A stretch of DNA of 7,721 nt, from positions 1 to 7,721 of the forward strand of contig NZ_CALJRY010000161.1 in the NCBI RefSeq assembly GCF_937976295.1. Reading direction: 5' to 3'. Origin of the DNA: an uncultured Rothia sp. GTDB lineage: Bacteria; Actinomycetota; Actinomycetes; Actinomycetales; Micrococcaceae. Below, piece by piece: positions 1 to 5,403 of the stretch. The notes below the pieces were generated by a model. That model was not told the origin of the DNA and did no database searches. It worked only from the letters and a program-made list of their open reading frames with translations. Positions within the stretch are counted from its first letter, which is position 1. Every line of letters starts with the position of its first letter. The position numbers and the translations under genes are program-made.

Positions 1-371
1 TATTCTGCCTGGGTGCCGTTCGAGCGCATACCAATGAAACCATCGCCTGCAGCAATGGCCTTAAGGCAGCGGGAGGGGTAGCCTGCGGTGCAGGTTTCAC
101 ATTCGCCACAGGAAATGCAGAAGGAGCCTACGACGAAGTCGCCGGGGGCTACGGTGGTGACTTCGGAGCCTACTTCGACGACTTCGCCGATGTATTCGTG
201 GCCCATTGCTCGGTGGTCGACGGGCTGTGCGCCGCGGTAGGGCCACAGGTCGGAGCCGCAGATGCAGGATGCTGCGAGCTTGATGATGGCGTCGGTGGGT
301 TCGAGGAGGGTCGGCTTGTCGACTTCGTTGACGACGACCTTGCCGGGGGCTTCCATGACGACTGAACGCAT
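1..371 (-). CDS. Zinc-dependent alcohol dehydrogenase (medium-chain), N-terminal part, truncated by window edge
   Basis: The first 123 codons of a medium-chain dehydrogenase/reductase, a cytosolic NAD(P)-linked oxidoreductase of alcohols or aldehydes. The ATG at 371 is preceded by AAAGGA about six bases upstream. Visible: the catalytic-zinc cysteine in CGSD (Cys38), the GHE motif (His58-Glu59) in the GroES-like domain followed by a Gly/Val-rich strand, and the structural-zinc cysteine set Cys88, Cys91, Cys94, Cys102 with C-x2-C-x2-C-x7-C spacing, plus an extra Cys85. The Rossmann cofactor-binding half lies outside the window, so NAD versus NADP preference and substrate cannot be read. It lies downstream of nrdF on the same strand but is separated from it by a hairpin and has its own promoter, so it is probably not part of the nrd operon. 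The family call is secure; the substrate is unknown. Confidence 0.9.
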   Translation of the reverse strand, partial: MRSVVMEAPGKVVVNEVDKPTLLEPTDAIIKLAASCICGSDLWPYRGAQPVDHRAMGHEYIGEVVEVGSEVTTVAPGDFVVGSFCISCGECETCTAGYPSRCLKAIAAGDGFIGMRSNGTQAE

Positions 372-409
372 GATGGTCCTTTCGAGGGTGCGTTGTGGTT
401 AGTAATCCA

Positions 410-438
410 ACAGTACGCCCCGCACCCCGATATATCAA
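410..438 (-). promoter_or_regulatory. Candidate promoter of the alcohol dehydrogenase gene
   Basis: On the minus strand a TTGATA -35 element (438-433, 5 of 6 matches to TTGACA) is followed after 17 bp by TACTGT (415-410), which fits the actinobacterial TANNNT -10 form. Transcription would start near 403 and give a leader of about 30 nt holding the AAAGGA ribosome site. Sequence match only. Confidence 0.4.
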
Positions 439-552
439 TGATTTTTTATGCTACGGGGTGAAGGCAAAAACTCCGACAATCTGAACCAGCAAAACCGCGC
501 CCGCTCCCCTACTTCTCCCCTGCTTTTCCGCTGCTTCCACGCCCGGTTAACG

Positions 553-595
553 GCGGAACCCCCGCGCATCCACAGTGGACACGCGGGGGTTCCGC
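553..595 (-). terminator. Hairpin terminator after nrdF
   Basis: A perfect 14-bp inverted repeat, GCGGAACCCCCGCG at 553-566 against CGCGGGGGTTCCGC at 582-595, with a 15-nt loop that carries a small inner TCCA/TGGA pair. It sits about 70 nt past the nrdF stop, before the alcohol dehydrogenase promoter. No T-tract follows on the minus strand (CGTTAACC), which is common for actinobacterial terminators but makes the call less certain. Confidence 0.6.
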
Positions 596-634
596 TCGGT
601 TCACCTCAGCCTTATATCTCAAGGCGAGAAAGGG

Positions 635-679
635 CTTAGAAGTCCCAGGCTTAGAAGTTTCAGCCTTAGAAGTCCCAGT
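635..679 (-). repeat. Three tandem 15-bp units spanning the nrdF stop codon
   Basis: Plus-strand units 635-649, 650-664 and 665-679 all start CTTAGAAGT. Units 1 and 3 share 14 identical bases (CTTAGAAGTCCCAG); the middle unit differs from these at two positions. On the coding (minus) strand each unit carries the end of nrdF: TGG GAC TTC TAA, a degenerate AAC TTC TAA, and again TGG GAC TTC TAA, all in the nrdF frame because the period is five codons. Only the first TAA ends the protein. Confidence 0.85.
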
Positions 680-1643
680 CCTCGTCCTCAGTGTTCACAG
701 CCTTACCAATCACGTAGGAAGAGCCGGAACCGGAGAAGAAGTCGTGGTTCTCATCAGCGTTCGGGGACAGCGCCGACAGAATCGCCGGGGACACGTTAGT
801 CACGGTCGCCGGGAACATCGGCTCGTAGCCCAGGTTCATCAGAGCCTTGTTAGCGTTGTAGTGCAGGAACTTCTTCACGTCCTCGCTCCAACCCACACCG
901 TCATACAGGGAGTGGGTGTACGCCACCTCGTTCTCGTACAGTTCGTACAGCAGGTTGAAGGTGTACTCCTTCAGCTCTGCCTGACGCTCCGGGGATTCCT
1001 TCGCCAGGCCGAGCTGGAACTTGTAGCCAATGTAGTAGCCGTGCACTGCCTCGTCACGAATAATCAGACGAATCAGGTCAGCGGTGTTGGTCAGCTTCGC
1101 GTGCGAAGACCAGTACATGGGCAGGTAGAAGCCCGAGTAGAACAGGAAGGATTCCAGCAGAGTGGAGGCAACCTTCTTCTTCAGCGGGTCGTCACCGGTG
1201 TAGTAGGACAGAACAATCTTTGCCTTCTTCTGCAGGTGCTCGTTCTCAGAAGCCCAGCGGAACGCCTCGTCAATCTCCTTGGTGGAGGCGAGGGTCGAGA
1301 AGATCGAGGAGTACGACTTTGCGTGTACGGACTCCATGAACGCAATGTTGGTGTACACGGCCTCTTCGTGCGCGGTCACGGCGTCCGGCAGCAGGGACAC
1401 AGCGCCGACAGTACCCTGGATGGTGTCCAGCAGGGTCAGACCGGTGAAGACGCGCATGGTCAGCTGCTTCTCTTCGTCGGTCAGGGTCTTCCAGGAGGGC
1501 ACGTCGTTGCTCAGCGGCACCTTTTCCGGTAGCCAGAAGTTACCGGTCAGACGGTCCCAAACCTCAAGGTCCTTCTCGTCCTCAATACGGTTCCAGTTGA
1601 TAGCCTCGACCACGTGGTCGACGAGCTTCACCTTTTCGCTCAT
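666..1643 (-). CDS. nrdF: Class Ib ribonucleoside-diphosphate reductase, beta (radical) subunit
   Basis: The 325-residue small subunit houses the dimetal (Mn or Fe) centre and tyrosyl radical that start catalysis in NrdE. All ligands are present with the family spacing: Asp73 in LTLLDTIQ, Glu104 and His107 in FMESVHAKSY, radical Tyr111 (E-x2-H-x3-Y), Glu164, and Glu198 with His201 in RDEAVH. They sit a uniform six residues beyond the Salmonella NrdF numbering, as I recall it. The acidic tail ending EDEDWDF is the peptide that docks on NrdE. The ATG is preceded by GGAG about eight bases upstream. It is the last gene of the operon, 147 bp after nrdE; the gap holds a large inverted repeat and a possible -10 element, so nrdF may also be transcribed separately. 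The stop codon lies in a tandem repeat. Confidence 0.97.
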   Translation of the reverse strand: MSEKVKLVDHVVEAINWNRIEDEKDLEVWDRLTGNFWLPEKVPLSNDVPSWKTLTDEEKQLTMRVFTGLTLLDTIQGTVGAVSLLPDAVTAHEEAVYTNIAFMESVHAKSYSSIFSTLASTKEIDEAFRWASENEHLQKKAKIVLSYYTGDDPLKKKVASTLLESFLFYSGFYLPMYWSSHAKLTNTADLIRLIIRDEAVHGYYIGYKFQLGLAKESPERQAELKEYTFNLLYELYENEVAYTHSLYDGVGWSEDVKKFLHYNANKALMNLGYEPMFPATVTNVSPAILSALSPNADENHDFFSGSGSSYVIGKAVNTEDEDWDF

Positions 1644-1662
1644 TAGTAATTCTCCGATTCTT

Positions 1663-1736
1663 AAGGGGCGGTTACGGTGCCACGCGCGCCCAGCCAGTCG
1701 CGCAGGCGGGTTTCGTGTTCACCGTAACCTCCCCTT
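1663..1736 (-). repeat. Large inverted repeat in the nrdE-nrdF gap (candidate leader hairpin of nrdF)
   Basis: Arms 1663-1679 and 1720-1736 pair at 16 of 17 positions: AAGGGG, one mismatch (C1669/T1730), then GGTTACGGTG against CACCGTAACC. The 40-nt loop is G/C-rich and could form a CACG/CGTG extension (1681-1684 with 1714-1717). In nrd mRNA the stem would end about eight bases before the GGAG ribosome site of nrdF. No T-run follows, so a simple terminator is unlikely; an mRNA processing, stability or translation-control element fits better. The function is inferred. Confidence 0.7.
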
Positions 1737-1746
1737 CCAGTCTTTA

Positions 1747-1752
1747 GTTATA
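1747..1752 (-). promoter_or_regulatory. Possible -10 element of an nrdF-specific promoter
   Basis: TATAAC on the minus strand (1752-1747) matches TATAAT at five of six bases. It would place a start near 1740, just before the large inverted repeat, so the repeat would form the 5' end of the transcript. No clear -35 hexamer is visible. A separate nrdF promoter is known in Corynebacterium ammoniagenes, which makes this plausible but not shown. Confidence 0.3.
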
Positions 1753-1769
1753 GTGTGCCAGCTCAGGCT

Positions 1770-1787
1770 GAATGCGTCACAGCATTC
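1770..1787 (-). repeat. Small hairpin just after the nrdE stop
   Basis: GAATGC (1770-1775) and GCATTC (1782-1787) form a perfect 6-bp stem with a 6-nt loop directly after the nrdE stop codon. It may protect the nrdHIE mRNA end; it has no T-tract and is too short for a firm terminator call. Confidence 0.35.
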
Positions 1788-1790
1788 GGG

Positions 1791-3971
1791 CTAGAGCATG
1801 CAGGATACGCAGCCTTCAACCTCGGTACCCTCAAGAGCCATCTGACGCAGACGGATGTAGTAGATGGTCTTGATGCCCTTACGCCATGCGTAAATCTGGG
1901 CGCGGTTGATATCGCGGGTGGTTGCGGTATCGCGGAAGAAGAGGGTCAGCGACAGGCCCTGGTCCACGTGCTGGGTTGCCACAGCGTAGGTGTCGATGAT
2001 CTTCTCGTAACCAATTTCGTAGGAGTCCTGGTAGTACTCCAGGTTCTCGTTGGTCATGTACGGTGCCGGGTAGTAGACGCGGCCGAGCTTGCCTTCCTTG
2101 CGGATCTCAATCTTCGAAGCGATCGGGTGAATCGAAGAGGTCGAACCGTTGATGTAGGAGATGGAGCCGGTCGGCGGAACAGCCTGCAGGTTCTGGTTGT
2201 ACATGCCGTACTGTGCCACGTCAGCAGCCAGCTGAATCCACTCTTCACGGGTGGGGATGTGGTGCTTAGCGAACAGCTCGCGGGTACGTTCGGTCTGCGG
2301 TGCCCATTCCTTCTCAATGTACTTGGCGAAGAACTCACCGGATGCGTACTTCGAGTTCTCGAAGCCCTCAAAACGCTCACCGCGTTCCTTAGCGATCAGC
2401 ATGGAGGTGCGGATCGCGTGGTAGGCGACGGTGTAGAAGTACATGTTGGTGAAGTCCAGTGCTTCTTCGGAACCGTAGTAGACGTGCTCGCGTGCCAGGT
2501 AGCCGTGCAGGTTCATCTGGCCCAGGCCCACGGCGTGGCTCATGTTGTTGCCGCGCTCGATGGAGGGTACGGAGCGGATGTCGGACTGGTCGGAGACGGA
2601 GGTCAGCGAACGAATCGCGGTTTCCACGGTCTTGCCGAAGTCGTCGCCGTCCATGGTCAGTGCAATGTTCAGCGAACCGAGGTTGCAGGAGATGTCCTTA
2701 CCGACGGTCTCGTAGCCGAGGTCAGCGTGGTAGGTGGACGGCTCAGAAACCTGCAGGATCTCGGAGCACAGGTTGGACATGATGACCTTACCGGCGATGG
2801 GGTTCGCACGGTTGACGGTGTCTTCGAACATCACGTACGGGTAGCCGGACTCGAACTGGATCTCTGCGATGGTCTGGAAGAACTCACGCGCGTTGATCTT
2901 GGTCTTGGTGATGCGTGCATCGTCGACCATCTCGTAGTACTTCTCGGTGACGTTGATGTCAGAGAAGGGCACGCCGTAGATGCGTTCCACATCGTACGGG
3001 GAGAAGAGGTACATGTCCTCGTTCTTCTTCGCCAGCTCGAAGGTGATATCGGGGATCACGACACCCAGGGAGAGGGTCTTGATACGGATCTTCTCGTCGG
3101 CGTTCTCGCGCTTGGTGTCCAGGAAAGAGTAGATGTCGGGGTGGTGCGCGTGCAGGTACACTGCGCCGGCGCCCTGACGTGCACCCAGCTGGTTAGCGTA
3201 GGAGAAGGCGTCCTCCAGCAGCTTCATGACGGGGATAACGCCCGAGGACTGGTTCTCAATCTTCTTAATGGGCGCACCGGATTCGCGCAGGTTGGTCAGG
3301 GCGAATGCCACGCCGCCGCCGCGCTTGGAGAGCTGCAGTGCAGAGTTGATGGAGCGGCCGATGGACTCCATGTTGTCTTCCATGCGCAGCAGGAAGCAGG
3401 AGACGAGCTCGCCGCGCTGCTTCTTACCTGCGTTGAGGAAGGTCGGGGTTGCCGGCTGGAAACGGCCGGAGATAATCTCGTCGACGATGTCTTCGGCGAG
3501 CTTCTCGTTGCCTTCTGCCAGCAGCAGTGCGACCATGCAGACGCGGTCTTCAAAACGCTCCAGGTAGCGCTGACCGTCGAAGGTCTTGAGCGCGTAGGAG
3601 GTGTAGAACTTGAAGGCACCCAGGAAGGTCGGGAAGCGGAACTTCACGGCGTAGGCGCGCTTGAACAGGTTCTTAATGAACTGGAAGTTGTACTTGTCGA
3701 AGAGTTCCGGCTCGTAGTACTGGTTCTCGATCAGGTACTCAATCTTCTCTTCCAGGTCGTGGAAGAAGACGGTGTTGTTGTTGACGTGCTGCAGGAAGTA
3801 CTGACGTGCAGCCTGACGGTCTGCATCGAACTGAATTTGGCCGTTCTCATCGTAGAGGTTCAGCAGTGCGTTCAGCTCGTGGTAGCTCATACCCTTGAAC
3901 TTCTCGGGCACGCTCTTGCCGCTGTGGCTCGCACCGAGAGTTTCTAGTGCTGAGGGCAGTTTTGCGTCCAA
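1791..3971 (-). CDS. nrdE: Class Ib ribonucleoside-diphosphate reductase, alpha (catalytic) subunit
   Basis: The 726-residue large subunit reduces NDPs to dNDPs in the cytosol. Visible catalytic residues: Cys192 in LVSCF and Cys429 in DISCN (active-site redox pair), Asn400-Cys402-Glu404 in SNLCSEI (thiyl-radical cysteine and partners), Tyr704-Tyr705 in TIYYIR (radical transfer), and the C-terminal CVSC shuttle (Cys721, Cys724) reduced by NrdH. There is no N-terminal ATP-cone, as expected for class Ib, and no intein. The start is taken as TTG at 3971, with GGAAG four bases and AAGGA further upstream. This overlaps nrdI by 28 nt and suggests translational coupling. An internal ATG at 3890 (residue 28) has only a very close AAGGG and would remove residues resembling the N-terminal stretch of the mycobacterial protein (…YHALNAMLNLYD), so TTG is preferred but not certain. 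Confidence 0.97.
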   Translation of the reverse strand: MDAKLPSALETLGASHSGKSVPEKFKGMSYHELNALLNLYDENGQIQFDADRQAARQYFLQHVNNNTVFFHDLEEKIEYLIENQYYEPELFDKYNFQFIKNLFKRAYAVKFRFPTFLGAFKFYTSYALKTFDGQRYLERFEDRVCMVALLLAEGNEKLAEDIVDEIISGRFQPATPTFLNAGKKQRGELVSCFLLRMEDNMESIGRSINSALQLSKRGGGVAFALTNLRESGAPIKKIENQSSGVIPVMKLLEDAFSYANQLGARQGAGAVYLHAHHPDIYSFLDTKRENADEKIRIKTLSLGVVIPDITFELAKKNEDMYLFSPYDVERIYGVPFSDINVTEKYYEMVDDARITKTKINAREFFQTIAEIQFESGYPYVMFEDTVNRANPIAGKVIMSNLCSEILQVSEPSTYHADLGYETVGKDISCNLGSLNIALTMDGDDFGKTVETAIRSLTSVSDQSDIRSVPSIERGNNMSHAVGLGQMNLHGYLAREHVYYGSEEALDFTNMYFYTVAYHAIRTSMLIAKERGERFEGFENSKYASGEFFAKYIEKEWAPQTERTRELFAKHHIPTREEWIQLAADVAQYGMYNQNLQAVPPTGSISYINGSTSSIHPIASKIEIRKEGKLGRVYYPAPYMTNENLEYYQDSYEIGYEKIIDTYAVATQHVDQGLSLTLFFRDTATTRDINRAQIYAWRKGIKTIYYIRLRQMALEGTEVEGCVSCML

Positions 3972-4471
3972 AATGCTTCCAATCCTTCGTTGACTTTTTC
4001 TACATCTGAATCGGTGCCCATGAGCTCAAACTTGAAGAGCACGGGCACATCGCACTTCTTGGCGACAATGTCTGCCGCGATACCGAAGAGCGGACCAAAG
4101 TTGGTGTTTCCGGAGCCAATCACACCGAGCATATGCTTGCGATTCTGCTCCACGTTCAGGAATTTAACCACCTGCGGGGGAACGTTACCGGCGCCTTCAG
4201 GCTTGCCGTAGGTGGGGACGATGAGCACGAACGGCTCATCAAGAATGAGGGTGTCTTCGCCGGTGCGCAGCGGCAGGCGGAGGCGGCGGGCACGGATCTT
4301 CTCCACGAACTTGTGGGTGTTACCGGAGATGGAGGAGAAGTACACGATGAGCGGCGCCGTATCGTCCAGGACCTCGGTCGCTCGACCCTCGGAAGCATTG
4401 CGTGCATCCATAAGAATCTTGCGGATTTCTGCGTGCTCGTCGACGGGGTTGGGCGTGAGGGCGGTACTCAA
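3944..4471 (-). CDS. nrdI: NrdI flavodoxin-like activator of class Ib ribonucleotide reductase
   Basis: A 175-residue FMN protein that supplies oxidant to the Mn(II)2 centre of NrdF during radical assembly. Family motifs: the FMN phosphate loop YFSSISGNTHKF (residues 44-55), VPTYGKPEG (85-93) and the flavin-contacting GVIGSGNTNFG (116-126), then FELMGTDSDV near the end. The start is TTG at 4471 with an excellent AAGGAG six bases upstream, so the rare start codon is well supported. This leaves about 38 residues before the flavodoxin core, longer than the usual NrdI; the next ATG (residue 21) lacks a comparable ribosome site. It lies 74 nt after nrdH and overlaps nrdE by 28 nt. Confidence 0.95.
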   Translation of the reverse strand: MSTALTPNPVDEHAEIRKILMDARNASEGRATEVLDDTAPLIVYFSSISGNTHKFVEKIRARRLRLPLRTGEDTLILDEPFVLIVPTYGKPEGAGNVPPQVVKFLNVEQNRKHMLGVIGSGNTNFGPLFGIAADIVAKKCDVPVLFKFELMGTDSDVEKVNEGLEAFWTQNCPQH

Positions 4472-4510
4472 CGTGTACTCCTTATTCTCGTGTGCCGGTG
4501 TGAGTTCCGT

Positions 4511-4538
4511 GCCGATTCCCGTTGGTGCGGGTTTCGGC
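4511..4538 (-). repeat. Hairpin in the nrdH-nrdI gap
   Basis: GCCGA (4511-4515) pairs with TCGGC (4534-4538) and CCCG (4518-4521) with CGGG (4528-4531), separated by a symmetrical 2x2 internal loop, with a 6-nt apical loop. It lies in the nrd mRNA between the nrdH stop and the nrdI ribosome site and has no T-tract. A role in mRNA stability or in setting the NrdH to NrdI ratio is possible. Confidence 0.45.
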
Positions 4539-4545
4539 TGGGCTG

Positions 4546-4770
4546 TTACGCTGCCAGAGCGTTGATCTTGTCGGGCTGGAAGCCGGACCAGTGCTCGTCG
4601 CCTGCAATGACGACGGGTGCCTGCATGTAGCCGAGGGACTTGACCATTTCGAGGGCCTGAGCGTCTTCGGTGATATCAACCTTGGTGTAGCTGATACCCT
4701 TCGCGTCGAGGGCGCGGTAGGTCATGTTGCACTGGACGCACTGCGGCTTGGTGTACACGGTCACTACCAT
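4546..4770 (-). CDS. nrdH: NrdH glutaredoxin-like redoxin, electron donor to NrdE
   Basis: A 74-residue thioredoxin-fold protein that reduces the C-terminal cysteines of NrdE and is itself normally reduced by thioredoxin reductase. It begins MVVTVYTKPQ, followed by the redox motif CVQC (Cys11, Cys14), the cis-Pro region APVVI (51-55) and the NrdH hallmark WSGFQPDKI near the C-terminus. Length is typical. The ATG at 4770 is preceded by AAGAGG with a 7-nt spacer. The reading frame stays open upstream to 5085, but that extension has no family resemblance and runs through the regulatory boxes, so it is rejected. First gene of the nrdHIEF operon. Confidence 0.97.
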   Translation of the reverse strand: MVVTVYTKPQCVQCNMTYRALDAKGISYTKVDITEDAQALEMVKSLGYMQAPVVIAGDEHWSGFQPDKINALAA

Positions 4771-4790
4771 GGGAATGCCTCTTACTTTCT

Positions 4791-4804
4791 CCCGCTCAGG
4801 CGGG
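4791..4804 (-). repeat. Small hairpin just before the nrdH ribosome site
   Basis: CCCGC (4791-4795) and GCGGG (4800-4804) form a 5-bp stem with a 4-nt loop, about seven bases upstream of the AAGAGG site of nrdH. It could affect access of the ribosome; this is weak structural evidence only. Confidence 0.3.
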
Positions 4805-4844
4805 GTTATCTCGTGAATGAATCTGGCGTGTTTCGTCTGTGGTT

Positions 4845-4856
4845 CACCACGTGGTG
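4845..4856. promoter_or_regulatory. Perfect 12-bp palindrome in the nrdH leader
   Basis: CACCACGTGGTG is a perfect palindrome about 75 bp upstream of nrdH. The same half-sites, CACCAC and GTGGTG, flank the upstream NrdR-like box (4993-5012), and a GTGGTGG copy lies at 4945-4951. It may be a DNA operator or part of an alternative leader fold. No regulator can be assigned. Confidence 0.35.
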
Positions 4857-4881
4857 TTGACGGTGAGCGCGGTGCCGTCCG

Positions 4882-4926
4882 CTGCCCCCTCCTAGTGGGG
4901 TGTGGCGGTCTCCTGCACTGGGGCAG
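4882..4926 (-). repeat. Leader stem-loop upstream of nrdH
   Basis: CTGCCCC (4882-4888) pairs with GGGGCAG (4920-4926), continued after a bulge by AGTG (4894-4897) with CACT (4916-4919). A competing CCCC/GGGG pairing (4886-4889 with 4897-4900) would exclude it. If transcription starts near the NrdR boxes this is part of a leader of about 180 nt. Any attenuation role is speculative. Confidence 0.35.
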
Positions 4927-4963
4927 GGCGCTCAAAGTGCCGTAGTGGTGGAACCGAGTATTA

Positions 4964-4979
4964 ATACTACATCTAGTGT
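4964..4979 (-). promoter_or_regulatory. NrdR box 1 (promoter-proximal)
   Basis: On the minus strand the 16-mer ACACTAGATGTAGTAT agrees at 13 of 16 positions with the NrdR consensus acaCwAtATaTwGtgt as I know it. NrdR is the nucleotide-sensing repressor of ribonucleotide reductase genes. An AT-rich TATTAATACT stretch that could serve as a -10 overlaps and follows the box, so binding would block the promoter. Confidence 0.65.
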
Positions 4980-4994
4980 CGAGATTTTTCTTCA

Positions 4995-5010
4995 CCACAA
5001 GATGATGTGG
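4995..5010 (-). promoter_or_regulatory. NrdR box 2 (promoter-distal)
   Basis: The 16-mer CCACAAGATGATGTGG matches the NrdR consensus at about 11 of 16 positions and is the core of a larger palindrome, CACCAC-N8-GTGGTG (4993-5012). Its start is exactly 31 bp from that of box 1, the three-helical-turn spacing typical of paired NrdR boxes. This spacing is stronger evidence than the sequence match alone. Confidence 0.6.
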
Positions 5011-5075
5011 TGCAGGGGGCGTGTTTCGTTCGATAAACCCACAGCTGAACCCACTTAAGAGGGGGTGTCTACAGC

Positions 5076-5084
5076 TTATCCACA
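5076..5084 (+). promoter_or_regulatory. DnaA box 1
   Basis: TTATCCACA, identical to the consensus high-affinity DnaA box. It lies about 65 bp upstream of NrdR box 2, inside the control region of nrdHIEF. Confidence 0.55.
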
Positions 5085-5130
5085 CCCTGCCGCGGGGCTA
5101 GTTCGTTGGATTCTCGCGGGGTGCGCCGGG

Positions 5131-5139
5131 TTATCCACA
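5131..5139 (+). promoter_or_regulatory. DnaA box 2
   Basis: A second perfect TTATCCACA in the same orientation, 55 bp from the first. It borders the AT-rich TTAA island. Two boxes are too few for a chromosomal origin, so gene regulation or DnaA titration is more likely. Confidence 0.55.
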
Positions 5140-5189
5140 GGTGGGGTTTAAGTTGGTCAGAATTTTTAAGGGTTCATTCGCCCGCTGAG

Positions 5190-5217
5190 TTGAGGTTCAG
5201 TTAACCTCATGTATGCT
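5190..5217 (+). promoter_or_regulatory. Candidate plus-strand promoter with a DtxR/IdeR-like palindrome in its spacer
   Basis: TGAGGTTCAGTTAACCTCA (5191-5209) is a 7-bp inverted repeat with a 5-nt centre. The half-sites AGGTT and AACCT have the 5-bp spacing of the DtxR/IdeR iron box (13 of 19 bases agree with the consensus I recall). It lies between a TTGAGG -35-like hexamer (5190-5195) and TATGCT (5212-5217), 16 bp apart. A transcript would start near 5224 and run into the TTAA island. No downstream protein gene is obvious. Confidence 0.35.
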
Positions 5218-5403
5218 TTCGGGGGCATAAAACCCGGCAGATTCGGGCTTGATTTTAAAGAGATCTTAACTCTCACGCGTTCTTGCGCGGAACGGCGCGG
5301 TTTTAAAGCAGAACGGACTTTCTTAAAGGCGAGGGTTAACCCCCTTCGAGCGGCTTTAAGCTATGTGATTAAGGCTGTAGAAAAGATTTTTAACTCTTTT
5401 TGA
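5209..5403 (+). CDS. Doubtful small ORF, 64 codons
   Basis: Reads MYAFGGIKPG… to …IFNSF, basic and rich in Lys, Arg and Phe. The second half has an 11-residue rhythm that could form an amphipathic helix, but the same rhythm follows directly from the 33-bp spacing of the TTAA motifs. The ATG is embedded in the palindrome at 5191-5209; the only GAGG is about 13 bases upstream. It uses TTA and TTT codons that the neighbouring genes avoid. No homologous family is recognised. If the promoter above is right its start codon would not be transcribed. More likely non-coding, recorded because nothing else fills this stretch. Confidence 0.15.
   Translation: MYAFGGIKPGRFGLDFKEILTLTRSCAERRGFKAERTFLKARVNPLRAALSYVIKAVEKIFNSF

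Noticed and set aside
1755..3947. 730-codon open frame on the plus strand opposite nrdE
   Set aside because: It is a mirror of nrdE codon bias in GC-rich DNA; the product is Val/Leu/Asp-rich low-complexity sequence, no ribosome site is seen, and nrdE on the other strand is unmistakable.
1791..3971. Intein in NrdE
   Set aside because: Ribonucleotide reductases are frequent intein hosts, but the alpha subunit reads continuously with normal length and no splicing motifs.
4771..5085. Upstream in-frame extension of nrdH (to 179 codons)
   Set aside because: The added residues do not look like any NrdH, contain the NrdR boxes and leader hairpins in their DNA, and the ATG at 4770 has a proper ribosome site.
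4771..5250. Cobalamin riboswitch upstream of the nrd operon
   Set aside because: Some actinobacterial nrd genes have one, but I see no B12-box-like sequence or the expected long pairing pattern, and class Ib does not need an alternative to B12 here.
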